A DNA stretch of 10,665 nucleotides from JAKLDO01 sp035354435 (lineage in GTDB: Bacteria > UBP6 > UBA1177), in the NCBI GenBank assembly GCA_035354435.1, contig DAOQAY010000104.1:1-10665 (forward strand). Direction: 5' to 3'. Both the position numbers and the translations under genes were made by a program. The notes under the pieces were generated by a model, which was given only the letters and a program-made list of their open reading frames with translations, was not told where the DNA came from and did no database searches. Shown piece after piece: positions 1 through 7,359 of this stretch. Numbering within the stretch: position 1 is the stretch's first letter; every line of letters begins with the position of its first letter.

Positions 1-78
1 GATGAAGATGCTGATATTGCTGACGATAATCCTGAAATAAAATCAAAAGATTCCGGTTGCGGGTGTTCTGTTTTATAA
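1..78 (+). CDS. C-terminal end of an unidentified protein (5' end outside window)
   Basis: Frame 1 is open from the first base to a TAA at 76-78, giving 25 residues. The tail is acidic at first (six Asp and one Glu in the first 12 residues) and ends in a short Gly/Cys cluster, GCGCSVL. No family can be assigned from so little. The Gly-Cys pattern recalls Cys-containing C-terminal sorting tails such as MYXO-CTERM, but those continue into a membrane helix and a basic end, and this one stops immediately. It lies 50 bases upstream of the glycosyltransferase on the same strand and may be cotranscribed with it. The absence of a stop is weak evidence over 25 codons, but the window edge and the orientation fit a real gene end. 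Confidence 0.5.
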   Translation, partial: DEDADIADDNPEIKSKDSGCGCSVL

Positions 79-128
79 TTTGCTGAATAATAAGTTGATA
101 ATCAGCCCGGTTTGGAATATCTAAAGAT

Positions 129-869
129 ATGAAAGTTTCTGTAATAACAATTGTAAAGAACGACCCTGCCGGGCTTCAGAAAACAGTTCAAAGTGTAAGT
201 TCTCAGAAATATAGAAATATTGAACACATAATTGTTGACGGAGGCTCGGAAAGAGAAACTGTTGAATTAATAAAAAATCTAAGCGGCAATTTCATTTTTC
301 TGCCCGGTCCCGACTCGGGAATGTATGATGGAATGAACCGCGGTGTAATGTCGGCAAAAGGAGAAATAGTATCTCTTTTACATGCCGGAGATGTATTCTC
401 TAACGATTATGTTGTTGCAAGGATAGTAAATTCTTTTGTGTCATCAGGAGCCGATGCGGTCTATGGTGATACAGAGTTCTATGATAAGAAAAGCGGAAAG
501 ATTTCAAGGGTTTGGAAAGCCGGGGTCTATGAAAAGAAGAACTTGCAGAACCAGTGGTGGATCCCGCCGCATCTTTCACTCTTTGTGAAAAGGTCTGTAT
601 ATGAAAAGAACGGATATTACAGTCTTGATCTCTCGTTTGCATCTGATCATGAGTGGATGCTGAGGCTTTTTCTTGATGACAGTGCCAAAATAATCTATCT
701 GCCTGAAACCCTTGTAAGAATGAGATCTGGCGGACAGAATACCAGTTCTATAAAAAATTTTCTGCATTCCAACCTTTGTCTGATAAAAGTATTGAAAATG
801 CACGGGCTGTCTCCAGGAATTACGGGTTTTGTAAGAAAAATGCTTCGGAAGATAAAGCAGTTTTCTTGA
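129..869 (+). CDS. Glycosyltransferase family 2 (WfgS/WcaE-like, GT-A fold)
   Basis: This 246-residue protein probably transfers a sugar from a nucleotide-sugar donor onto a growing surface glycan at the cytoplasmic face of the membrane. The N-terminus has the GT2 pattern: SVITIVKN (4-11), the nucleotide-binding strand ending VDGGS (36-40), DSGMYDGMN (62-70) typical of the WfgS-like subgroup, and LHAGD (84-88) at the place of the metal-binding DXD motif. SDHEW (172-176) supplies the likely catalytic acidic pair. There is no transmembrane segment; the C-terminal 40 residues are basic, which would suit peripheral membrane contact. The length is normal for the subgroup. The ATG start is supported by the motif-bearing N-terminus, but the ribosome site is weak (GGA 12 bases upstream). 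Donor and acceptor cannot be read from the sequence; the following UDP-glucose dehydrogenase suggests a uronic-acid-containing polysaccharide. Confidence 0.9.
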   Translation: MKVSVITIVKNDPAGLQKTVQSVSSQKYRNIEHIIVDGGSERETVELIKNLSGNFIFLPGPDSGMYDGMNRGVMSAKGEIVSLLHAGDVFSNDYVVARIVNSFVSSGADAVYGDTEFYDKKSGKISRVWKAGVYEKKNLQNQWWIPPHLSLFVKRSVYEKNGYYSLDLSFASDHEWMLRLFLDDSAKIIYLPETLVRMRSGGQNTSSIKNFLHSNLCLIKVLKMHGLSPGITGFVRKMLRKIKQFS

Positions 870-894
870 ACTTCATGTATCAACCTGATAATAT
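866..894 (+). promoter_or_regulatory. Possible sigma70-type promoter for the UDP-glucose dehydrogenase gene
   Basis: TTGAAC (866-871) and TAATAT (889-894) are separated by 17 bases, each matching 4 of 6 consensus positions. An overlapping GATAAT (887-892) matches the -10 box better but with a 15-base spacer. The -35 box overlaps the glycosyltransferase stop codon. In AT-rich DNA such matches arise by chance, so this is only a candidate; readthrough from the glycosyltransferase is equally possible. Confidence 0.3.
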
Positions 895-924
895 CCTGCG
901 GTTATTTTTGTTAATTTCACATTC

Positions 925-930
925 AAGAGG
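925..930 (+). promoter_or_regulatory. Ribosome binding site that fixes the dehydrogenase start at 936
   Basis: AAGAGG lies five bases before ATG 936. The in-frame GTG at 930 would begin inside this Shine-Dalgarno sequence and have no site of its own. ATG 936 also puts the Rossmann strand directly at the N-terminus, as in the family. Confidence 0.75.
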
Positions 931-935
931 TGAAT

Positions 936-2255
936 ATGAAGATCGGTGTAATTGGTTCAGGTTATGTCGGGCTTGTTGCAGGTGCATGTCTTGCCGATTT
1001 CGGGCATGAAGTAATATGTATGGATGTTGATAAAAAAAAGATCGATGATCTGAAAAAAGGTGTTATGCCTATTTATGAGCCTGGGCTTGATGATATTGTT
1101 GAAAGAAATGTCAGATACGAAAGGCTTAGTTTTACAACAGATATTGATCATGCTGTGAAGAATTCGGAAGTTCTTTTTATTGCTGTCGGAACGCCCCCCA
1201 AAGATGACGGGAGTGCCGATCTTCAATATGTTCTGGCGGTCGCTTCAGATATTGGAAAGCACATGGATAAATATAAGGTCATTGTTGATAAATCCACAGT
1301 TCCTGTCGGGACAGGCAGACTTGTAAAAAAAACCGTGAAAGATGAACTTGAGAAAAGGGGTCTTGAGCTTGATTTTGATGTTGTTTCCAATCCTGAATTC
1401 TTAAGAGAAGGCAAGTCAATACATGATTTTACTCATCCCGACAGAATAGTTATCGGTTGTGAATCTGAAAAGGCTGAAGATATAATGAAAAAGGTCTACA
1501 GGGTTCTTTACATAAATAACACTCCGTTTGTGACCACAAATATTGAAACCGCCGAAATGATAAAATATGCAAGCAATGCATTTCTGGCTGTGAAGATATC
1601 TTTTATCAATGAAATGGCGCTTCTTTCAGAAAAAGTGGGCGGCAATGTTCAGGAAATAGCCAGAGCGATGGGTATGGACGGCAGAATAAGTCCGAAGTTC
1701 CTTCATGCAGGCTGCGGTTACGGCGGAAGCTGTTTTCCTAAAGATACAAAGGCGATAGTTGATATTGCTGCCAAGAACGGTCTGGAATTCAGAGTCATAA
1801 AAGCCGCAATTGAAGCCAACGAGATCCAGAAAATGAAAATGGTCGATAAAATTATCAATGAGATGGGCTCTGTAAAAGGAAAAACTATCGGTGTTCTGGG
1901 TCTTACATTCAAGCCTGAAACTGATGATATGAGAGATGCCCCGAGCCTTGTTATAATTCCTGAACTTATAAAAAAAGGCGCGAAAATAAAAGTTTTCTGC
2001 CCTCAGGGATTTAAAGAGGCAAAGTGGCGGCTTGCTGATTATTCTGACAACATTGAATACTGTGAAGACAGTTACGAAGCTGCCAACGGAAGCAGTGCGG
2101 TTGTGATACTCACCGAATGGAACCAGTTCAGAGGACTCGACCTTGAAAAAACAAAATCATTGATGAAAGACGACTTTTTCTTTGATCTCAGGAACATCTA
2201 TTCAACAGACGATTCGATCAGAAAGATCTTTAAATATTCCGGTGTAGGGATCTAG
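936..2255 (+). CDS. ugd: UDP-glucose 6-dehydrogenase
   Basis: The enzyme oxidises UDP-glucose to UDP-glucuronate with two NAD+ in the cytoplasm, supplying uronic acids for surface polysaccharide. The protein of 439 residues has the normal length and all three family domains: an N-terminal Rossmann domain starting [12 protein letters not shown] (glycine motif at residues 7-12), a central helical domain, and a C-terminal UDP-binding domain from about residue 315. Catalytic features are visible: STVPVG (about 120-125), NPEFLREG (152-159), the conserved Lys of LAVKISFIN (Lys220) and the nucleophile Cys266 in [13 protein letters not shown] chose ATG 936 over the longer GTG start because of the ribosome site just before it. 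The gene ends in a CTAG shared with the stop of the convergent epimerase, which uses its product. In a different context the same fold can oxidise UDP-ManNAc or GDP-mannose, but the motif set fits UDP-glucose best. Confidence 0.95.
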   Translation: MKIGVIGSGYVGLVAGACLADFGHEVICMDVDKKKIDDLKKGVMPIYEPGLDDIVERNVRYERLSFTTDIDHAVKNSEVLFIAVGTPPKDDGSADLQYVLAVASDIGKHMDKYKVIVDKSTVPVGTGRLVKKTVKDELEKRGLELDFDVVSNPEFLREGKSIHDFTHPDRIVIGCESEKAEDIMKKVYRVLYINNTPFVTTNIETAEMIKYASNAFLAVKISFINEMALLSEKVGGNVQEIARAMGMDGRISPKFLHAGCGYGGSCFPKDTKAIVDIAAKNGLEFRVIKAAIEANEIQKMKMVDKIINEMGSVKGKTIGVLGLTFKPETDDMRDAPSLVIIPELIKKGAKIKVFCPQGFKEAKWRLADYSDNIEYCEDSYEAANGSSAVVILTEWNQFRGLDLEKTKSLMKDDFFFDLRNIYSTDDSIRKIFKYSGVGI

Positions 2256-3304
2256 TTCTTATAATATTCCAGATACCAGTCAATGAAATTACTTATGCCG
2301 GTTTTGATATCGGTTGACGGTTTATAGTGCATATCTTCAACAAGGTCATGGACATCTGCATAAGTTTCAGGGACATCGCCTGCCTGAAGCGGCATCATGT
2401 TCTTTTGAGCGGTTTTCCCGAGCTTTTCTTCTATTGCTTCTATAAAATCCATGAGTTTAACAGGGGTATTGTTGCCGATATTATAAATTTTATAGGGTGC
2501 TCCTGACGAAGACGGATCAGGATTTTTACCATCCCAGAGCTTGTTTCCGGCAGGTGGAGAGGCGATAACTCTGACAACACCTTCGACAATGTCATCAATG
2601 TAGGTGAAATCTCTAAGCATTTTGCCATAGTTGAAAATGTCGATAGTTTTGTTTTCCAGTATGGCTTTAGTGAAAATGAAGAGCGCCATATCGGGTCTTC
2701 CGAATGGACCGTAAACTGTGAAAAATCTGAGTCCGGTAGAAGGAATTCTGAAAAGATGGCTGTAAACATGCGCCATGAGTTCGTTGGACTTTTTTGAAGC
2801 CGCATAAAGACTTATGGGATGATCCACATTATCTGAAGTTGAAAAGGGAAGAGATTCGTTCGCGCCGTAAACACTTGAACTCGATGCATAGACCAGATGC
2901 TTTATCCCGTTATGCCTTGAAGCTTCAAGAATATTCATAAACCCGACAATGTTGGAATCAATGTAAGCTTCGGGATTGGTAAGTGAATATCTTACACCGG
3001 CCTGAGCAGCAAGATTACAGACAACATCAAATTTTTCAGACTTGAAAAGGGTGTCGATACCGGTTTTATCTTTCAGATCCAGCTTGATAAACGAATAGTT
3101 GGTGTATTTTGTGCTTTTGATTTTCTTTCCATATTCAATGCGGTGCTTTTCTATGCCGGAATCCGCAAGACGGCTGTATTTAAGATCTATGTCATAATAG
3201 TCATTGATAATATCGAGACCGGTTACAGTATCGCCTCTTTCAAACAATCTTTTTGCTGTATGATATCCAATGAATCCGGCTGTTCCTGTAATAAGAATTT
3301 TCAT
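2252..3304 (-). CDS. UDP-glucuronate 4-epimerase-like SDR (CapI/GAE type)
   Basis: This 350-residue extended short-chain dehydrogenase probably interconverts UDP-glucuronate and UDP-galacturonate through a transient 4-keto intermediate, using bound NAD+. The N-terminus [13 protein letters not shown] carries the TGxxGxxG cofactor loop (Gly7, Gly10, Gly13). The catalytic Ser lies in the ASSSSVYG stretch (141-144), with Tyr167 and Lys171 in YAASK. Stretches [25 protein letters not shown] and [10 protein letters not shown] are typical of the CapI/GAE subgroup rather than of UDP-glucose 4-epimerase GalE. An in-frame TTG at 3316 would add four residues, but ATG 3304 has GGA seven bases upstream and begins exactly at the first Rossmann strand. 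The gene follows the diguanylate cyclase by 14 bases and is the last of the leftward cluster. Its stop overlaps that of ugd on the other strand, and ugd makes its presumed substrate. Confidence 0.9.
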   Translation of the reverse strand: MKILITGTAGFIGYHTAKRLFERGDTVTGLDIINDYYDIDLKYSRLADSGIEKHRIEYGKKIKSTKYTNYSFIKLDLKDKTGIDTLFKSEKFDVVCNLAAQAGVRYSLTNPEAYIDSNIVGFMNILEASRHNGIKHLVYASSSSVYGANESLPFSTSDNVDHPISLYAASKKSNELMAHVYSHLFRIPSTGLRFFTVYGPFGRPDMALFIFTKAILENKTIDIFNYGKMLRDFTYIDDIVEGVVRVIASPPAGNKLWDGKNPDPSSSGAPYKIYNIGNNTPVKLMDFIEAIEEKLGKTAQKNMMPLQAGDVPETYADVHDLVEDMHYKPSTDIKTGISNFIDWYLEYYKN

Positions 3305-3311
3305 TTTATTG

Positions 3312-3314
3312 TCC
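3312..3314 (-). promoter_or_regulatory. Ribosome binding site deciding the epimerase start
   Basis: On the - strand TTGGACAATAAAATG places GGA seven bases before ATG 3304. The alternative TTG start at 3316 has no comparable site and lies only two bases after the stop of the preceding gene. Confidence 0.5.
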
Positions 3315-3318
3315 AATC

Positions 3319-5358
3319 TTAATTATCGGTGTCATCTTCATTCTTTGAAGGCTGTCCGATCTCTTTTGAAAATAATGTGACCATATTCCGTCCGTTTTCC
3401 TTGGAATAATATAAAGCAAGATCGGCATCCTTGACAAGTTGTCCGGCGCTGAGTGAAAGTGAAGGATATGATGAAACTCCGAATGATGAAGTAATGTTAA
3501 GTTGAGATCCGTCTGCATTGATGGACGCATCTTTTACAAGTATCCTTATTTTCTCAGCAAGTCTTGCCGCTCCTTCAATATTTGTGTTGTGCAGAAGTAC
3601 CACAAATTCTTCACCGCCGTATCTTGCAGCAATATCAACCTTTCGGATATTATTTCTGATAGTCCTTGAAAGAAACCGGATTACATCGTCACCTGCTTTA
3701 TGTCCGTGAGTATCATTGACTTTTTTAAAGTGATCGATGTCAAGCATTATAATAGAAAGTGCTGCATTTGTCCTGCTTGCTTCACTGACCATTCTGTCAA
3801 TAGTAATCTGGAAAAATCTTCTGTTGTAAAGTCCTGTCAGTCCGTCGATATTTGAAAGCTCTTCAACTTTTTCATACATTTCAATATTGTTCAGAGCTGA
3901 TGATGCCACTTTATAGATCATTCTGGTAAGAGTGCTGTTGTTTTTCAGACTGTCGGAATCAGCTCTGTTTTTTGTCAGAAGAGTTATTGTTCCCTTGATG
4001 TCATTATTGTATTTTATGAGGTTGACGGTCATATTTTCGTATTTATTCAATTCGGCAAAAGGCGGATTAATGAAAACAGGATTATCTTTCCTCTTATTTA
4101 TGCCGTAGAGTTCATAATTGTTGTCAAGTTTACCGTTTATCATAAGTGAGTGTATAGATGATGGGTCTGTGATCTCATCTTTTCCGAATTCTTCAATATG
4201 CTCGATTTTCAGAGTTTCGTTAGTATTGGCATTCTGTTTTATTCTGAATGCATGACCTATATGACACTCTTTTTTCTGTTCTGTCACAAAAACTGCGGCA
4301 ACTTCGGGAGCCACATTAAATATTGCAAGAGCAGCAGCCTGACACAAAGATTCCCGGCTGAATGAGTCAACAATTCCGGAAGTTCCGCTGTATAGACTCT
4401 CCTTTTTCTGTTTTTCAAGTGATATCTGTCTGAATGCTTCGCCCTGCCGCACAAGTTCAACAATATCATTTTTCATTACCCGGAAATCATTCAAAAGTTC
4501 CTGTTTGAGAGCAGAAACTTCTTTGGTTCCGTTCTTTTCTCTGTATTTGACATCAATAGCAAGAACATATTCAGGCTCATTGAGCATCGGACCGTATTCA
4601 AACATGCTAATGGGATAATAAAGTCTGTAATTATAATCCGCCATCATGGGAATATCTTCCTGTTCGGCAAGGAGAATCTTAGATGCCAGTTCTATTTTAT
4701 CATGTACAACTCTATGAATAAGTCCTCTGAGTTCAAACATGTTGTCAGTATTATACTTTCTTGCTCTGTTTCCGGGAAGAAGCTCTATCAGGTGGATCTC
4801 AACTTTCATTCCCTGAAAAGAACTGGTTCTTAAAAGATAGTTTTTTAAAGGTTTGAACGGATCATCAATGATACTTCCGCTTACGATATCGGCTATTCTT
4901 TCCACCGGAGCCGGTCCGGTCTTTTCTGCAAAAAAGTGCTGCCAGAGATCTTTTCTGTGATAGAACCAGACTGCAAAAGCAGACAGTATAAAGAAAATGT
5001 AAAGTGTAAAGTCGGCAGGTTTGAAGAAATCGCCTGTGAGTACAATTATGACAAGGGCTGAAATAGCAAAACAGAGATAGTGTATCTGATCAAGACGATT
5101 CACAATAAAAGGCAGAATAATAAACAGAAGCGGCAGAAAAACACTTTCCTTTCCTCCGGTAATTATAACCACTACAATGGCAAAAGGAGGCAACGGCGGT
5201 TTTATCTGCTCAACAAGGAGCATATAAAGTGCAAAAACCGAATAAATACCCCATACTGCAATGTTCAGGCTGAGACTGTTTCCTACATAGAAAGATGTCA
5301 CTGCAAATATCAGTGTAAAAATATAGAAGAATGGTCTGGAGCTAATGATTTTTATCAT
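3319..5358 (-). CDS. Membrane-bound diguanylate cyclase (GGDEF) with GAF-like sensor region
   Basis: The 679-residue protein should make cyclic di-GMP from two GTP. About five hydrophobic segments lie in residues 8-133 (roughly 8-27, 31-50, 58-87, 93-110, 115-133). Residues about 155-490 are soluble and look like one or two divergent GAF-type sensor domains with a helical linker around 283-322. The GGDEF domain follows from about 500: [10 protein letters not shown] (505-514), metal-binding LDIDHFK with Asp540, and GGEEF at 581-585, an active-type signature. RKVD (572-575), five residues before it, is a complete RxxD product-inhibition site. There is no EAL or HD-GYP domain. The start overlaps the upstream FtsB-like gene by 17 bases. 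The nearest ribosome site, AAAGGA, is rather far from the ATG, and the ATG lies in a six-base-pair AT-rich inverted repeat (5344-5359), so translational coupling to the upstream gene is plausible. The signal sensed is unknown. Confidence 0.93.
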   Translation of the reverse strand: MIKIISSRPFFYIFTLIFAVTSFYVGNSLSLNIAVWGIYSVFALYMLLVEQIKPPLPPFAIVVVIITGGKESVFLPLLFIILPFIVNRLDQIHYLCFAISALVIIVLTGDFFKPADFTLYIFFILSAFAVWFYHRKDLWQHFFAEKTGPAPVERIADIVSGSIIDDPFKPLKNYLLRTSSFQGMKVEIHLIELLPGNRARKYNTDNMFELRGLIHRVVHDKIELASKILLAEQEDIPMMADYNYRLYYPISMFEYGPMLNEPEYVLAIDVKYREKNGTKEVSALKQELLNDFRVMKNDIVELVRQGEAFRQISLEKQKKESLYSGTSGIVDSFSRESLCQAAALAIFNVAPEVAAVFVTEQKKECHIGHAFRIKQNANTNETLKIEHIEEFGKDEITDPSSIHSLMINGKLDNNYELYGINKRKDNPVFINPPFAELNKYENMTVNLIKYNNDIKGTITLLTKNRADSDSLKNNSTLTRMIYKVASSALNNIEMYEKVEELSNIDGLTGLYNRRFFQITIDRMVSEASRTNAALSIIMLDIDHFKKVNDTHGHKAGDDVIRFLSRTIRNNIRKVDIAARYGGEEFVVLLHNTNIEGAARLAEKIRILVKDASINADGSQLNITSSFGVSSYPSLSLSAGQLVKDADLALYYSKENGRNMVTLFSKEIGQPSKNEDDTDN

Positions 5359-5623
5359 TTATATAGTACTGATCCTTTCTTAACATTTCGAATTTATTCC
5401 TTAATATTGATTCTGCGGCTTTCGGGTCCTTCTGAAATTTTTCCATTTTCAGTCTGGTCTCAAGTATTCCGGCCTCTATTTTTTTTGTGTCGGTCTCAAT
5501 ATTTTCAATTATTTTTTTGTTTTTGGATATTCCGGCAGTGGTTACAACTATGTCATAAATAAAATAGAGAGCAATAATAGAGAAAATAAAAAACGGTGTC
5601 CAGAAAGCAATCTTTTTTTTCAT
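5342..5623 (-). CDS. FtsB/DivIC-like septum formation initiator family protein
   Basis: This 93-residue protein has the layout of FtsB/DivIC: a short basic cytoplasmic start (MKKK), one membrane helix (about 7-28), a charged coiled coil (about 34-65) and a short C-terminal module. The module reads KDPKAAESILRNKFEMLRKDQYY (65-87) and resembles the family's DPxxIExxARxxLGMVKxGE-like ending. Members bridge FtsL and FtsQ and help activate septal peptidoglycan synthesis. The start overlaps the exbD-like stop in an ATGA, and an AGG ribosome site lies just upstream. The identification rests on architecture and the C-terminal pattern, not on strong residue identity; a generic small coiled-coil membrane protein is the alternative. 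FtsB genes usually sit near eno or ispD, so the setting between ExbD and a diguanylate cyclase is uncommon. Confidence 0.75.
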   Translation of the reverse strand: MKKKIAFWTPFFIFSIIALYFIYDIVVTTAGISKNKKIIENIETDTKKIEAGILETRLKMEKFQKDPKAAESILRNKFEMLRKDQYYINDKNH

Positions 5624-6030
5624 TCTTTAGACCTTGTTGCAACCGCTATATTTTCAAATTTCATCGACTTCAAAATATCAAGTACTTCCGTAACCTTACC
5701 ATGCGGTGTCGCTGTATCAGCTTTAATAACCATAACATACCTTAAGCGCATTGAAGAGTCAAATTTTGAAAGGATCTCTTTTACTTCCGCAATTGAATTA
5801 ACAGGAATGTCGTTAAGGCTGATATTTCCATTGGCGCTGATAGCTATTTCATATTTTTCAGTTGACATCACGGGCGTTGATGATGAAGCCTCCGGAAGGT
5901 CTATTTTTATGCCTGATTCTTTAACAAAAGTGCTTGTTAGAGAGAAAAAGATGAGAAGTGTGAAAAGGACATCAACGAGAGGGCTTATGTCTATGCTGAA
6001 ATCTATGTTGTTCTGTTTTTTCAAGTTCAT
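5620..6030 (-). CDS. ExbD/TolR family biopolymer transport protein
   Basis: The 136-residue protein has the family's full layout: a short cytoplasmic N-terminus, a single membrane helix (about 17-36) bearing the essential Asp in ISPLVDVLFTLLIFF (Asp20), and a periplasmic domain beginning IKIDLPEAS. That domain ends with VMVIKADTATPHGKVTEVLD (99-118) and a last strand, IAVAT. ExbD/TolR proteins work with ExbB/TolQ as a proton-driven stator that passes energy to TonB or TolA, or to the Tol-Pal system during division. No ExbB/TolQ gene lies beside it here. Start and stop both overlap neighbours by four bases (ATGA), so it is translated within the same operon as the cytidylyltransferase-like and FtsB-like genes. 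The sequence does not distinguish ExbD from TolR; the FtsB-like neighbour makes a TolR-like envelope or division role attractive, but this is inference. Confidence 0.93.
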   Translation of the reverse strand: MNLKKQNNIDFSIDISPLVDVLFTLLIFFSLTSTFVKESGIKIDLPEASSSTPVMSTEKYEIAISANGNISLNDIPVNSIAEVKEILSKFDSSMRLRYVMVIKADTATPHGKVTEVLDILKSMKFENIAVATRSKE

Positions 6031-7349
6031 TTTGCTGTTTTTGTGTTGTTAATGTTGATATAAAAAGCTAAAAATGTCAGAACAGAAAGTCCGATAATGA
6101 AAGAAGGGATGCAAAAGATGATGCAAAGTGTATAGACAATAACGAAAAAAGACGGTGAGAAAAAAGTGTTTTTATATTTTTCAGGAATTTCAGGAAGAAG
6201 TTGTGACATTATTCCGCTGAATCCTGTAAATGGAGAAATGATTAGAAAAAGCATTAAAAATGCGATTATAAGTGCAAAGAAGAGATAGGTATCAAAAACA
6301 GCTGGAAACACAGAGATCGCCATTAAAACCTCGAATGAATAGATAAATTGAGTTTTGTTTTCATCTGAGGAAAGATTCACAGCATTTTTTATCATATTGA
6401 AGTGATTAAGAATCACAGCAAGACAGAGCGTAAACGCTGAAGGCCAGATAATCTGGAATCTGGCTGAAAGTATTGATATAAAAATAGCAAGAATGAAAAA
6501 AGCCGGTTCAATTATCCTATATTCGAGATTCTCTTTTTTGAAAACGAACAGAGCCATTTCTTTGGCAATCCTGTTGAAGAACGATATTGAAAAGAAATCG
6601 TTGTCCTGAACTGAGTTCAGATAGTTGTCTATAAGTCGCTGTTCCGCTTCATTTTTCATTGAAGGAGTGTCAACATCCTGCCAGAGCAGCCCTGTCATAT
6701 CCGTACAGAGAAACCGTCCTTCATCAGCAAGAGCCTTCATTCCGTCAGAGATCGAAACATCACCGGTAGATTTATATATTTTCTCAAGATGTCCGAATAT
6801 ATTGTGACTGCAAAGAAAAAGTCCGGTGTCAATAGCGTTATAGGTCTTAAGTTCCTTGCTTATTTTCACTATTTTCTCACCTTCGGTAAATACTTTTGTT
6901 GCATCATCGAGATCAAAAACACCTTCAATATTCCTGTCAACTGAAAGCACAACTGAATTTTCGTCAAGCACCAATTCCGCTTTTTTAACAAATTCTGAAA
7001 AGAAATTATTTGAAAATATATGATCTGCCATCGAAAGCAGAAAAGGTTCATCATGTTTTAAAGCCTCTCGCGATTTGAGAAGTGATATGCCGTTCTTTTT
7101 GTTAAATTCATTATTGATCACAGTTACGATTCCGGAAAGTTTTCTTTCTTTTATGAAGCTTATTATCTGTTCGCTGCGGTATCCCAGAACAATCACAATG
7201 TGTTCAATGCCGGCTGATTTCATGAGAGATATTACTCTTTCGATCAAAGCTGTTCCGCCTACTGTCATAAGCGGTTTCGGTTCGTTTTTACCTTCACTGT
7301 TCAGTCTGCTGCCAAGCCCGCTGGCAAGGATTACCCCCTGTCTGATCAT
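6027..7349 (-). CDS. CTP:inositol-phosphate cytidylyltransferase-like domain fused to a six-helix membrane domain
   Basis: Residues 1 to about 245 form a nucleotidyltransferase domain: GVILASGLGSRL (5-16), KPL (25-27), NNEFNKKNGIS (79-89), MADH with Asp109, NAIDTG (171-176) and WQDVDTP (223-229). The MADH and W-x-DVDTP signatures are those of CTP:L-myo-inositol-1-phosphate cytidylyltransferase (IPCT), which makes CDP-inositol; related enzymes activate other phospho-alcohols. Residues about 280-432 hold roughly six hydrophobic helices. In known bifunctional IPCT/DIPP synthases this half is a CDP-alcohol phosphatidyltransferase domain with DxxDGxxAR(x8)GxxxDxxxD. Here the matching place, at the end of the second helix, reads LNHFNMIKNA (314-323), with Asn315 and Asn318 where the first two Asp would be and the rest of the motif gone. 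The membrane half is therefore probably not catalytic. The gene starts ten bases after an intact CDP-alcohol phosphatidyltransferase gene; AGG precedes the ATG by eight bases. The true substrate is unknown. Confidence 0.8.
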   Translation of the reverse strand: MIRQGVILASGLGSRLNSEGKNEPKPLMTVGGTALIERVISLMKSAGIEHIVIVLGYRSEQIISFIKERKLSGIVTVINNEFNKKNGISLLKSREALKHDEPFLLSMADHIFSNNFFSEFVKKAELVLDENSVVLSVDRNIEGVFDLDDATKVFTEGEKIVKISKELKTYNAIDTGLFLCSHNIFGHLEKIYKSTGDVSISDGMKALADEGRFLCTDMTGLLWQDVDTPSMKNEAEQRLIDNYLNSVQDNDFFSISFFNRIAKEMALFVFKKENLEYRIIEPAFFILAIFISILSARFQIIWPSAFTLCLAVILNHFNMIKNAVNLSSDENKTQFIYSFEVLMAISVFPAVFDTYLFFALIIAFLMLFLIISPFTGFSGIMSQLLPEIPEKYKNTFFSPSFFVIVYTLCIIFCIPSFIIGLSVLTFLAFYININNTKTAK

Positions 7350-7359
7350 TTTATTTACC

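Noticed and set aside
95..123. TTGATA and TATCTA spaced 17 bases apart before the glycosyltransferase as a promoter.
   Set aside because: The -10 match is poor and the start point would fall on or after the start codon.
882..908. A hairpin plus T-rich stretch after the glycosyltransferase gene as a terminator.
   Set aside because: Only four base pairs (AACC/GGTT) with a 13-base loop; too weak to act as a terminator.
5080..5562. A 160-codon open frame on the + strand.
   Set aside because: It lies antisense to the diguanylate cyclase and FtsB-like genes, has low-complexity basic composition, no ribosome site and no domain pattern; it is a shadow frame.
6027..6240. ISPFTGFSGIM in the membrane half of the cytidylyltransferase protein resembles the TolQ stretch ISPYIGLFGTVWGIM, which would give the orphan ExbD a fused partner.
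   Set aside because: The likeness is short, the GTVWG core is missing, and the helix number and spacing fit a six-helix CDP-alcohol phosphatidyltransferase fold better than the three-helix TolQ layout.
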